Shown piece by piece: positions 16,548 to 24,805 of a DNA stretch of 64,000 bases. The stretch is from positions 1,736,001 to 1,800,000 of the forward strand of contig NZ_CP051685.1 of assembly GCF_012849555.1 (NCBI RefSeq), read 5' to 3'. Made by a program: the position numbers and the translations under genes. The notes beneath the pieces were generated by a model. It saw nothing but the letters and a program-made list of their open reading frames with translations. It did not search any database and was not told the DNA's origin. The DNA comes from Massilia forsythiae (GTDB taxonomy: Bacteria > Pseudomonadota > Gammaproteobacteria > Burkholderiales > Burkholderiaceae_D). The stretch's first letter is position 1. Each line of letters opens with the position of its first letter.

Positions 16548-17388
16548 CGACCGTGCCCTGGCCTTCGACTGCGGCACCGACCGCCTGTACGGCATCCTCA
16601 GCCTGCCGCAGCAGGCCTGCGCGCGCGGCGTGCTGGTCGTGGTCGGCGGGCCGCAGTACCGGGCCGGCAGCCACCGCCAGTTCACGCTGCTGGCGCGCCA
16701 CCTGGCCGACGACGGCGCCGCCGTCCTGCGCTTCGACTACCGCGGCATGGGCGACAGCGAGGGAGAAGCGCGCGACTTCGAGGCGGTCGCCGACGATTTG
16801 CGCGCCGCCATCGATGCCTTCATGAACGCCGTTCCCGGCCTGCGCGAAGTGGTGCTGTGGGGTTTGTGCGACGCCGCCTCGGCGATCGCCATGTATGCCG
16901 CCACCGATGCGCGCGTGGCCGGCGTGGTGCTGCTCAATCCCTGGGTGCGCAGCGACGACGGCATGGCGCGCGCCACCCTCAAGCATTACTACCGGGCGCG
17001 CCTGCTGGACCCCGCCTTCTGGCGCAAGCTGCTGCGCGGCCGCTTCGATGTTGCCGCGTCCCTGAGATCGATGCTCGGCCTGGCCCGCACCGCCCTGCGC
17101 GGACGCGCCAGGCCGGCCGCCGGCGCCGCTGCACCTGCCGCCTTTCCCGAACGCATGCGCAGCGGCATGCAATCCTTCCGCGGCCCGGTGCTGCTGATCT
17201 TCAGCGGCGCCGACCTGGTCGCCCGCGAATTCTGCGACCTGGCCGGCGCCGATCCGGCCTGGCAGCGCCTGCTGGCAGCGTCGCACGTGACCCGCCGCCA
17301 GCTCGACCAGGCCGACCACACCTTCTCGCGCCGTGCCTGGCGCGACCAGGTCGCCGACTGGACCGGCACCTGGCTGCGTTCCTGGTAA
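16537..17388 (+). CDS. Alpha/beta hydrolase fold protein, exosortase A-associated hydrolase 1
   Basis: This 283-residue alpha/beta hydrolase has VLVVVGGPQYRAGSHRQF and LRFDYRGMGDSEGE, matching the exosortase A-associated hydrolase 1 group. The nucleophile elbow reads LWGLCDAAS, so Cys stands where Ser is usual. The C-terminal region has a candidate acid (FSGADLV) and a candidate His (QADHTFSRRAW), so a Cys-His-Asp triad is plausible, suited to acyl transfer from a thioester. The start at 16537 overlaps hydrolase 2. It is the last gene of the operon and is followed by a gene-free stretch with a repeat-like element. Confidence 0.83.
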   Translation: MASDDRALAFDCGTDRLYGILSLPQQACARGVLVVVGGPQYRAGSHRQFTLLARHLADDGAAVLRFDYRGMGDSEGEARDFEAVADDLRAAIDAFMNAVPGLREVVLWGLCDAASAIAMYAATDARVAGVVLLNPWVRSDDGMARATLKHYYRARLLDPAFWRKLLRGRFDVAASLRSMLGLARTALRGRARPAAGAAAPAAFPERMRSGMQSFRGPVLLIFSGADLVAREFCDLAGADPAWQRLLAASHVTRRQLDQADHTFSRRAWRDQVADWTGTWLRSW

Positions 17389-17809
17389 CCCATCCCTGAT
17401 TTCCATCAAACCGGGGTCAGAGCCCGATTTTTGGAAATATCCCAATTGAAAGACCGTAGGATGGACGGGTCGCCCGTCCACGCGTCCTGCCCGATGCCGC
17501 TTTGCCGCAGTGCTTCCATTCTCTAGCCCCTGCACAGCAACCCGTCAGCCACACCTTCATTCATCGCATTGAAGGTCTGTTTCACAATATCAACTGATGT
17601 AGCCACAAGAACAGTTTTTGCGTAAAGCTTGAGCACTTTGTCACGCACACAGGCGTATCAGCCAATATTCTTCGTATCTTTTCTTTAACATCCAATCGTG
17701 CAAGGATTTGTTTGATGTTAAGCTGATTATAAAATTTTTTTCTATTTATTGCTCTGACATCAACATTGTTGCATTCGATGCCGTCGTGAGCGTTTTCTCC
17801 CTAAAGCCT
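17389..17809. other. Gene-free intergenic region, AT-rich on the right
   Basis: No convincing gene lies in these 421 bp. The left part holds a repeat-like segment with a hairpin (17411-17480, listed separately). From about 17560 the base composition drops sharply in G+C relative to the flanks. A TATAAA at 17728-17733 could be the -10 of the following glycosyltransferase gene, but no good -35 is seen. Confidence 0.6.
17411..17480. repeat. Repeat-like intergenic element with palindrome
   Basis: The segment contains CCGGGGTCAGAGCCCGATTT (17411-17430) followed by TTGG. It continues with an 8-bp perfect inverted repeat, TGGACGGG (17462-17469) and CCCGTCCA (17473-17480), around a TCG loop. GGGTCAGA-type strings and short GC palindromes of this kind are, to my recollection, common dispersed intergenic repeats in Massilia-type genomes. 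Only one copy is visible here, so its repeat nature is inferred. Confidence 0.35.
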
Positions 17810-18784
17810 ATGTCGATCAAAGCCCTGCTGATTCCTTCCCTGAACCGCCCGCCTGAGCAGGTTCGACTGCCCGAGTTCGAGCAGGGCGCGGCCATCCCGC
17901 GCATCATCCACCAGACCTTTTATGACCGGAACCTGCCGGGTCCCCTGAAGGCGAACGTGGAACGCATGAAGGCGCTGAATCCGGGCTGGGAATACCGTTT
18001 CTACGACGATGCCGATATCGAAGCCTTCATCAAGCAGAACTATCCGGCCTTCGTGTGGGATTACTACGAACGCATCGACAAGCGCTACGGCGCCGCGCGC
18101 GCCGACTTTTTCCGCTACCTGCTGATGTACAAGGTCGGCGGTGTGTATCTCGACATCAAGAGCGGCGCCCTGCGCCCGCTGGATTCGGTGCTGAAGCCGG
18201 ACGACTGTTTCATTTTGTCCAAATGGCACAGCGAAGATGGCGGCTTCGAGCACTGGGGACTGGTGTTCGACCTGCGCCACCTGCACGGCGGCGAATACCA
18301 GCAATGGCACATCGTGTGCTCGCCCGGCCATCCTTTCCTGAAAGCGGTGCTGGAACAAGTGTTCTTCAACATCGACCACTACGACCCGCACCTGCACCAG
18401 ACCGGCAAGCGCGGCACCCTGCGCGTGACGGGCCCGGTGCCGTACACGCTGGCGATCGAACGCATCCGCGAACGCTATCCGCACCGCGTGGTCGATTCGC
18501 GCGCCGCGCTCGGCCTCGAATACAACGTGATCGACGGCGACCAGGGCCACGTCAAGGTGTTCAAGGGCCACTATTCGCTGCAGACCGCCTCGATCATCCG
18601 CCTGACCCCGCTCAAGCGCCAGCTGAGCCACCTGTACGGCTTTGCCCAATGGCTGAACGACCGCCTGCTGCGCAGCCGCGCCGACGCCAAGCTGACGCCG
18701 ATCGAAAAACCGGCGGCGGTCCTCGAACGCGAGCGCCTGCGCGACGAACGCGTGCGCGCCGAGCTGGCGCGCAGTTCGACCTAA
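17810..18784 (+). CDS. GT32-type (OCH1/capsular) glycosyltransferase
   Basis: This 324-residue protein has the sugar-binding DXD-containing core of GT32 enzymes: IPRIIHQTFYDRNLPGP, NPGWEYRFYDDADIEAF, RADFFRYLLMYKVGGVYLDI with the metal-binding Asp, and a His-rich acceptor region (HWGLVFDLRHLHGGEYQQWH). Such enzymes transfer hexoses in capsule and outer-core synthesis. ATG 17810 (MSIKALLIPS) is chosen because the in-frame upstream sequence is AT-rich and poorly coding. It stands alone after the hydrolase operon, has its own AT-rich upstream region, and is convergent to prsR. Confidence 0.83.
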   Translation: MSIKALLIPSLNRPPEQVRLPEFEQGAAIPRIIHQTFYDRNLPGPLKANVERMKALNPGWEYRFYDDADIEAFIKQNYPAFVWDYYERIDKRYGAARADFFRYLLMYKVGGVYLDIKSGALRPLDSVLKPDDCFILSKWHSEDGGFEHWGLVFDLRHLHGGEYQQWHIVCSPGHPFLKAVLEQVFFNIDHYDPHLHQTGKRGTLRVTGPVPYTLAIERIRERYPHRVVDSRAALGLEYNVIDGDQGHVKVFKGHYSLQTASIIRLTPLKRQLSHLYGFAQWLNDRLLRSRADAKLTPIEKPAAVLERERLRDERVRAELARSST

Positions 18785-18801
18785 GACGGGTTCTGGTGTG
18801 C

Positions 18802-18857
18802 CCTGCCGGAAGCGGCAGGCATGTTGTGGAGGGTTCCAGGCGCGCTGCGGCGCGCCT
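18802..18857. terminator. Pair of GC-rich hairpins between convergent genes
   Basis: Two perfect hairpins lie between the GT32 gene and prsR. The first is CCTGCCG/CGGCAGG with a GAAG loop (18802-18819). The second is AGGCGCGC/GCGCGCCT with a TGCG loop (18838-18857). Neither has a T-run, so they are terminator-like rather than classical intrinsic terminators. Confidence 0.4.
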
Positions 18858-18875
18858 GCTCGTTCATGGCCCTGG

Positions 18876-20237
18876 TCAAGCGTTAACCTTGATCGCGTGC
18901 CGGTTCATCAGGTCGTACATGGTTGGACGGCTGATGCCCAGCATTTCCGACGCCTTGACGATGTTGCCGTCGACGCGCGCCAGCGCCTTCACGATGGCCT
19001 TGTATTCGGCTTCGTCGCGCACCTGGCGCAGGTTCAGCGGTGATTCCTCGGCGCCGGTCTCGGGCAGGCCGAGATCGTCAGCGACGATGGTGTTGCCGTC
19101 CGCCATGATGACGGCGCGCTTGATGCAGTTTTCCATCTCGCGCACGTTGCCCGGCCAGGCATAGGCCTCGATCGCCGCCAGCGCGTCCGGGGCGAAGTGC
19201 AGCGACGAGCGCGATTCCTGCGCGCAGAATTTATTCTTGAAGTGATGCGCCAGCAACGCCGCATCGCCCTCGCGCAGGCGCATCGGCGGGATGTTGACCA
19301 CGATTTCCGACAGGCGGTAATACAAGTCTTCGCGGAAGCGGCCTTGGGTGCACAATTCCTTCAGCTTCTGGTGGGTCGCGCAGACGATGCGCACATCGAC
19401 CGGAATCTCTTCATGGCCGCCGATGCGTTCGATCACGCGCTCCTGCAGGAAGCGCAGCAGTTTCGCTTGCAGCGCCATCGGCAGGTCGCCGACCTCGTCC
19501 AGGAAGAAGGTGCCGCCGTGCGCCAACTCGACCTTACCCTTGGTCTGCTTGGCGGCGCCGGTAAAGGCGCCCTTCTCGTAGCCGAACAGCTCGCTTTCCA
19601 GCAGGTTTTCCGGGATCGCCGCGCAATTGATCGCCATGAAGCGTTCCTTGGCGCGCGGCGACAGCGCGTGCACCGCGCGCGCCAGCACTTCCTTGCCGGT
19701 GCCGGATTCCCCCAGCAGCATCACCGAGGCCGAGGTCGGCGCGACTTTTTCCACGGTGCGGCACACCTTCAGCATGCCGGGGTCGCGCGAGATCACGCCG
19801 GACAACGGGGAATCGGCCTGCGACTGCTGCATGCGGCGGTTTTGCTGCTGCAGGTCGTGCAAGTAAAAGGCGCGCTGGATCACCAGGTTCAGCACTTCGG
19901 CGTCGACCGGCTTCTGGTGGAAATCGTAGGCGCCCATGCCGATCGCCTTGACGGCGTTGGCATGGTCCTGGTTGCCGGTCAGGACGATCACGCGCGTGTC
20001 CGGCGCCAGCGCCAGGATCTGCTGCAGCGTGGCCAGTCCCTCGGTCGAGCCGTCCGGATCGGGCGGCAGGCCCAGGTCCATCGTGCACACGGCCGGCTCG
20101 TGGCGGCGCACTTGCGCCAGCGCCGCCTCGCGGTCGCCGGCCACGACCACGTCGTAGGCATCCAGGCTCCAGCGCAGCTGCTTCTGCAGGCCCGGATCGT
20201 CTTCGATGATGAGCAGTTTCGGTTTGCTTTGGGTCAC
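18876..20237 (-). CDS. prsR: PEP-CTERM system sigma-54-dependent response regulator PrsR
   Basis: This 453-residue NtrC-type activator has a receiver domain (residues 1-120) with phospho-acceptor Asp54 in CTMDLGLPP. The AAA+ domain has Walker A GESGTGKEVLAR and the sigma-54 contact loop GAFTGA. A C-terminal Fis-type helix-turn-helix reads KASEMLGISRPTMYDLM. It is expected to activate sigma-54 promoters of PEP-CTERM and polysaccharide genes after phosphorylation by PrsK. The start is GTG at 20237 with a good AGAGGA ribosome site. It lies 38 bp downstream of prsK. Confidence 0.93.
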   Translation of the reverse strand: MTQSKPKLLIIEDDPGLQKQLRWSLDAYDVVVAGDREAALAQVRRHEPAVCTMDLGLPPDPDGSTEGLATLQQILALAPDTRVIVLTGNQDHANAVKAIGMGAYDFHQKPVDAEVLNLVIQRAFYLHDLQQQNRRMQQSQADSPLSGVISRDPGMLKVCRTVEKVAPTSASVMLLGESGTGKEVLARAVHALSPRAKERFMAINCAAIPENLLESELFGYEKGAFTGAAKQTKGKVELAHGGTFFLDEVGDLPMALQAKLLRFLQERVIERIGGHEEIPVDVRIVCATHQKLKELCTQGRFREDLYYRLSEIVVNIPPMRLREGDAALLAHHFKNKFCAQESRSSLHFAPDALAAIEAYAWPGNVREMENCIKRAVIMADGNTIVADDLGLPETGAEESPLNLRQVRDEAEYKAIVKALARVDGNIVKASEMLGISRPTMYDLMNRHAIKVNA

Positions 20238-20275
20238 GGGTTTCCTCTGTCGCTCAGGTGTCGCTCAGGTATGTC

Positions 20276-22345
20276 TCAAGTGGCTGCGACTGCCGCCTCG
20301 CGGTGCGGCGGCAGCACGACCTTGAAGGTGGTGCCGAGCGCAGGACGGCTGGCCACTTCCAGCATGCCGCCCAGCTCGGTGATGTATTCGCGGCTTTCGA
20401 ACACGCCGATGCCCATGCCGGCCGACTTGGTCGAATCGAACGGCTTGAACAGGCGCTCGCGGATGAATTCCTCGGTCATGCCCTCGCCGGTATCGGTGAT
20501 CTCGATCTCGACCGCATCGTCCTCCAGCGCGGCGCCGGCGCGGCGTCCGACCCGTATCATGACATGGCCGTCGCGCGGCGTGGCCTCGATCGCGTTCTGG
20601 ATCAGGTGGCCGACCACGCGCTCCAGGCGTTCGCGGTCGGCCACCACGGTCAGGCCGGACTCCTCGACCAGCAATTGCGGATGCGGCTCGAAGGCGCTCT
20701 TGAGAGCCATGGCCTGGCGCACCACCTGGTCGATCGCCAGCGGCAAGGGGTTGGCGGCGTTTTCAGTGCGACTGAGCTTTTGCAGCAAGAGCTTCATCTT
20801 CTGTACCGAATGGTTCAGGGTTTCCAGCATGTCTTTCTGGAATTCCGGATTGTCCTTGTGCTTCTCGGCATTGGCGTTCATCAGCGACAGCTGCGCCACC
20901 AGATTCTTGAGGTCGTGCACGACGAAGGTCGACATGCGGTTGAACGACTCGAATTGGCGCGCCACCATCAGCGCGTTGGCGGCGTCTTCCTGGGCCAGGT
21001 AGCTGGCCGCCTGGCTGCCGGCGATTTCCAGCAAATCGTACACTTCCCAGTTCAGCTTGAGCGGACTGCGCGGACGCTGCAGCACCACGAAGCCGAACAG
21101 CTTTTCGTGCAGCATCAGCGGCACCACCAGCCAGCGGCGCGGGTAATCGAGCAGCCAGTCGGGCACGGCCAGGCCCTCGTACTTGTCGGGGCTGGCGACG
21201 TATTCGTCGAGGTCGACCACCCATTGCGTACTTTCCAGGAACTGGCAGAACGGCGAACGCTGCGGCTCGGCCGCGCCGGCGCCGGGCGCCTGCCAACGGG
21301 CGTGCGATTCGAACTTGCCGCCCTCGCTGCGCTGCCACAGCACGCCGCCCGGGCTTTCGACCAGCACCGCCAGTGCCTGGATGGTGCGCTCGCCCAGGCC
21401 CGGGCCGCGCTCGGACAGGGTGCGCGTAAAGCGCATCCATTCCTCGCGGTAGTCGTAGTTGTAGCGATAGAAATGCTTGCTGATGGTGACCTTCAGCCAC
21501 GAGCGCGCGGTACCGGAAAACAGGATGACGCCCAGCAGGCACACCGCACCGAACAGGAACGCCGTCTGCAGCACCGTGCCCCAGCGCCCGCCGACGTAGC
21601 GCAGGTAATAGCCGACCGAGCCCATGGCCAGCAGGTAGACCGCCGAGCCGAACAGCGCCGCCGAGTGGAATACCACGCGGCGCGACACGGAAAAGGAAGT
21701 GCTCCAGGCGCCGCGCCGTGCCAGCGACGCGCCCAGCAGTGGCACCGTCACCGCATTCACGACGCCGCGCGCGATCCACAGATCGGGATTCAGTTCGCGG
21801 AACAGCATCGTGTTGCTGTACATATAAAAATCGTAGGCGAAGATGGCGCCCACGCCGAGGCAGGCGAACTTGATCGCCCAGCGTTCCTCGATGGTCTTGT
21901 TGCGGTACACCTGTTCCACCAGCAGCATGCCGTACACCGGCATGCCGACGAAGGCGAACAGGATCGACAGGCTGGCGAAGGCCGACGGCATGCCGGCCAG
22001 GTGGCAGGCCAGCATCACGCCCATCAGACAGGCATAGGCGCTGGCGGCGGCCACCAGCGAACGCCGGGGGCGCCCGTTCTCGCCCTGCCAGTGGCCCAGC
22101 AGCGCGACCAGGAACAGCGACCAGGCGCCGTCGCGCGCCACTTCGAACAAGCCGGCCAGCGGCGTCAACAAGACATGGCTGGAGGCTTCCCAGGCCAGCG
22201 CCGCGGCCCAGGCGGCCGAGGTCAGGCAAGCCAGGGAAAGGGGAACGCGCTGGGCGCGCCCGCGCCAACCCGACAGCACCGGCAGTCCGAGCGCCAGGAA
22301 GCCGGCGGCGGCCAGCGCGTAACTAGTGGCGGCGATATTGATCAC
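20276..22345 (-). CDS. prsK: PEP-CTERM system sensor histidine kinase PrsK
   Basis: This 689-residue protein has a long N-terminal membrane region (about residues 1-300, roughly nine or ten hydrophobic segments), then a GAF-like sensor region (about 320-460). The kinase core follows, with phosphorylatable His477 in TFVVHDLKNLVAQ, N-box HLIQNAIEAT, and G-boxes ITDTGEGM and GMGIGVFES. This architecture is that of PrsK, the sensor partner of PrsR in exosortase A genomes. The start is GTG at 22345. It follows the sugar transferase gene by 70 bp on the same strand, so kinase and regulator are probably co-expressed with the enzyme that starts glycan synthesis. Confidence 0.92.
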   Translation of the reverse strand: MINIAATSYALAAAGFLALGLPVLSGWRGRAQRVPLSLACLTSAAWAAALAWEASSHVLLTPLAGLFEVARDGAWSLFLVALLGHWQGENGRPRRSLVAAASAYACLMGVMLACHLAGMPSAFASLSILFAFVGMPVYGMLLVEQVYRNKTIEERWAIKFACLGVGAIFAYDFYMYSNTMLFRELNPDLWIARGVVNAVTVPLLGASLARRGAWSTSFSVSRRVVFHSAALFGSAVYLLAMGSVGYYLRYVGGRWGTVLQTAFLFGAVCLLGVILFSGTARSWLKVTISKHFYRYNYDYREEWMRFTRTLSERGPGLGERTIQALAVLVESPGGVLWQRSEGGKFESHARWQAPGAGAAEPQRSPFCQFLESTQWVVDLDEYVASPDKYEGLAVPDWLLDYPRRWLVVPLMLHEKLFGFVVLQRPRSPLKLNWEVYDLLEIAGSQAASYLAQEDAANALMVARQFESFNRMSTFVVHDLKNLVAQLSLMNANAEKHKDNPEFQKDMLETLNHSVQKMKLLLQKLSRTENAANPLPLAIDQVVRQAMALKSAFEPHPQLLVEESGLTVVADRERLERVVGHLIQNAIEATPRDGHVMIRVGRRAGAALEDDAVEIEITDTGEGMTEEFIRERLFKPFDSTKSAGMGIGVFESREYITELGGMLEVASRPALGTTFKVVLPPHREAAVAAT

Positions 22346-22415
22346 GAAGCTGGACTGGCGTGAAAGAACGCCGCTCCATGCGGCGTCCGGCGCATCCTGC
22401 GGCGGCGCTCGGGCA

Positions 22416-23828
22416 TCAGCGGCCGCTGCGGAACAGGACGACTTTCAGGGTATCGATCAGGATCAGGACGTCCAGGAACAGGCTGTTGTTCTTCACGTAG
22501 TACAGGTCGTACTGCAGCTTTTGCAGCGCGTCCTCGGCCGAGGAACCGTAGCCGTAGCGCACCTGCGCCCAACCGGTGATGCCCGGCTTGACGCTGTGAC
22601 GCACGTTGTAATACGGCACCACTTCGATCAGCTGCTCGACGAAGTACTGGCGCTCCGGACGCGGGCCGACGAACGACATCTCGCCCTTGAACACGTTGAG
22701 GATCTGCGGCAGTTCGTCGATACGGGTCTTGCGCATGAAGTTGCCGACGCGGGTGATGCGCGGGTCGTTCTGCTGTGCCCACTGCGGCTTGCCGCTCTTT
22801 TCGGCGTCGGTGCGCATGCTGCGGAATTTGTGCACGCGGAAGATCTTGCCGTCTTCGCCGACCCGTTCCTGCGAGTAGAACACCGGGCCGCGGTCGCCCA
22901 GCCAGACCGCCAGCGCGGCGCCTAGCATCAGCGGGAAGGTCAGCGCCAGGATGATGGTGCTGCAGATGATGTCGAAGGCGCGCTTCATGAAGGAGCGCAC
23001 GAAGCTCTGGTCGAAACCGCCGCCGAACACCAGCCACGACGGCTGCAGCGAGTCGACCCGGATCTGGTAGGTTTCGCGCTCGAAGAAGGTATTCGCGTCG
23101 GTGACCTTCAAGCCCTGCAGCTTGCAGTCGAGCAATTCCTTGATCGGGAAGCCGCCGCGCCGGTTCTGCACCGACACCACGATTTCCTGGACGCCGTGCT
23201 TTCTCGCCACCGACAGCAGCGACTCGCCTTCGCGCGACGCCATCAGCTTGTTCGAAGGCACGCACAGTTCCTCGGTCGGCGACGGGATGAAGCCGGCGAT
23301 GTTGTAGCGGTGGTAGCTGACGTTGTTTTGCGCCAGGTCGCTGCACTCCTTGGCCAGCGGACCGCTGCCGACGAACAGCACGCGGGTTTCCAGGAAGCGC
23401 AGCTCCGAGGTCTTGAAGAACACCATGCGCGCGGTAAAGATGCCGGCGCCGGCGATGGCGAACACCAGCGCCAGGATGCCGCGGCCGAAATACAGGTCCG
23501 GAGCGATGTAGAACACCAGGGTCAGGATCAGGAAGCCCATCACGAACGAGGGCATCAGCTTCATGAAGAACGGATTGCGCAAGCCTTCGTTGAAGTTGAG
23601 CTGGTACATGCCCATCGCGCTCATGCTGAAGATGATGGCGGCGGCAAAGGCGATGGCCGAGGTGAGGAAGTGGTCCGGATGTTCCATGCTGGCGAACGAC
23701 GCCGGCTGGCCCAGCTCCATGAAGCGCACCGCCGCGCCGGCGTAGGCGGCGCCGATCAGCACCAACACTTCGACGAACAGCAGGACGAACACGATCTTCG
23801 ACACATAGTGGTTAGAAATTCTAAACAC
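22416..23828 (-). CDS. Undecaprenyl-phosphate sugar transferase, exosortase A-associated
   Basis: This 470-residue bacterial sugar transferase (WbaP/EpsB-like) has four to five N-terminal hydrophobic segments, a CoA-binding-like Rossmann middle ([13 protein letters not shown]), and a membrane-embedded catalytic C-terminal domain. That domain carries [52 protein letters not shown] and [10 protein letters not shown]. It transfers a sugar-1-phosphate to undecaprenyl phosphate, the first step of repeat-unit assembly. The start is GTG at 23828 with GGGAG eight bases upstream. It leads the prsK-prsR transcription unit. Confidence 0.9.
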   Translation of the reverse strand: MFRISNHYVSKIVFVLLFVEVLVLIGAAYAGAAVRFMELGQPASFASMEHPDHFLTSAIAFAAAIIFSMSAMGMYQLNFNEGLRNPFFMKLMPSFVMGFLILTLVFYIAPDLYFGRGILALVFAIAGAGIFTARMVFFKTSELRFLETRVLFVGSGPLAKECSDLAQNNVSYHRYNIAGFIPSPTEELCVPSNKLMASREGESLLSVARKHGVQEIVVSVQNRRGGFPIKELLDCKLQGLKVTDANTFFERETYQIRVDSLQPSWLVFGGGFDQSFVRSFMKRAFDIICSTIILALTFPLMLGAALAVWLGDRGPVFYSQERVGEDGKIFRVHKFRSMRTDAEKSGKPQWAQQNDPRITRVGNFMRKTRIDELPQILNVFKGEMSFVGPRPERQYFVEQLIEVVPYYNVRHSVKPGITGWAQVRYGYGSSAEDALQKLQYDLYYVKNNSLFLDVLILIDTLKVVLFRSGR

Positions 23829-24534
23829 GATAGCTCCCGGTACTCTTCTTGATCATTTGGAAAACGTGGTTTGCACTTGCGTGCGGCAGGTCGGAGATGC
23901 GGCGGGCCGACGCGCACCGCCATGAAATGTCGGCCTGCAAGAGGCCTGTGGACAAGGGCACGCCCATAATACCGTAGAGGCTGCTGTCGATGATACGATC
24001 CCTGGCTGCGATGTTGCGGACTTGGTTCACGGCGTCGCCCTCAGCCAACGTCGTCGGCTTCCTGCTTTTTGCAAATTATTTAACATTTAATATACCACGG
24101 AAACATATTACTTACCCAGCAAAAGCATCTGGTTGTCAAGCAGAAACAACAGATTACAATCGGGCGTAACCGCTGGTTTGAACTTTTTGCATCGTTACGG
24201 CAGGCGGCATGCGGTACCTCTTGTATCAAGAAATCACCGTGATGTTGCGGAACTCTGCAATTACCGTAACCAACAGGCAATTTCTATGCATGAGTCCGCA
24301 ATACTATCACTTTCGAAGTTGCCAACTCCGACAGGTATCTATCGTGCGCGACATTTCTTCTAAACATGTTCTAAAGCGCGAGGTGGCACTTTGGGGCACG
24401 GCATGTCACTCCGAAGAGCAACCGGCAAGTAAAAGGCGGTGCTGAAGCCGCGCTTATCGGCGGCCAACACGGGGGGACGGTATGGCCGGTAAGGGCCGCG
24501 CGTACGAACGATAGGGAGACAAAAAAACGGGGAA
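23829..24534. other. Gene-free region upstream of the sugar transferase
   Basis: No convincing gene was found in these 706 bp on either strand; short open frames here lack family features and ribosome sites. The stretch from 24065 to 24115 is strongly AT-rich and is the likeliest promoter zone for the minus-strand sugar transferase. That would leave a 5' leader of more than 200 bases. No sigma-54 (GG-N10-GC) promoter was found here by eye. Confidence 0.55.
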
Positions 24535-24610
24535 TGGCGCGGCTGGCTGGGATCGAACCAGCGACCCTTGGCTTCGGAGGCCAATACTCTATCCACTGAG
24601 CTACAGCCGC
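24535..24610 (-). tRNA. tRNA-Arg (anticodon CCG)
   Basis: Read on the minus strand, the 76-nt sequence folds as a tRNA. The acceptor stem GCGGCTG pairs with CAGCCGC, the D-arm is AGCTCAGTGGATAGAGT, and the anticodon stem TTGGC/GCCAA encloses the loop CTCCGAA. The T-arm is GCTGG-TTCGATC-CCAGC. The anticodon is CCG, reading CGG (Arg). CCA is encoded at the 3' end (24537-24535). Confidence 0.96.
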
Positions 24611-24686
24611 GCTGGGAAGATGCCGAAGCATACAGTCTTTCACGAGCGTCGTCCATGGGAACGACGCGTGCCGGCAAGGAATTGCG

Positions 24687-24715
24687 TTTCCACTAACGAT
24701 TTTTGGGTCTATAAT
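24687..24715 (+). promoter_or_regulatory. Sigma-70-type promoter for cytochrome c gene
   Basis: A consensus -10 TATAAT at 24710-24715 is preceded, with a 17-bp spacer, by TTTCCA at 24687-24692 (four of six -35 positions). It lies about 90 bp upstream of the cytochrome start. Confidence 0.55.
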
Positions 24716-24805
24716 CGGGCGCTAGTCCGTTGCAATTGAGCATTGCAAACGAACTTCGCCAGCGCAGCGCCAAGGACGGGTTTTTTTAATTGTATTAAGG
24801 AAATC

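Noticed and set aside
24382..24400. TGGCAC-like string resembling a sigma-54 -24 element
   Set aside because: The -12 TTGC element is missing and no gene starts at a suitable distance downstream.
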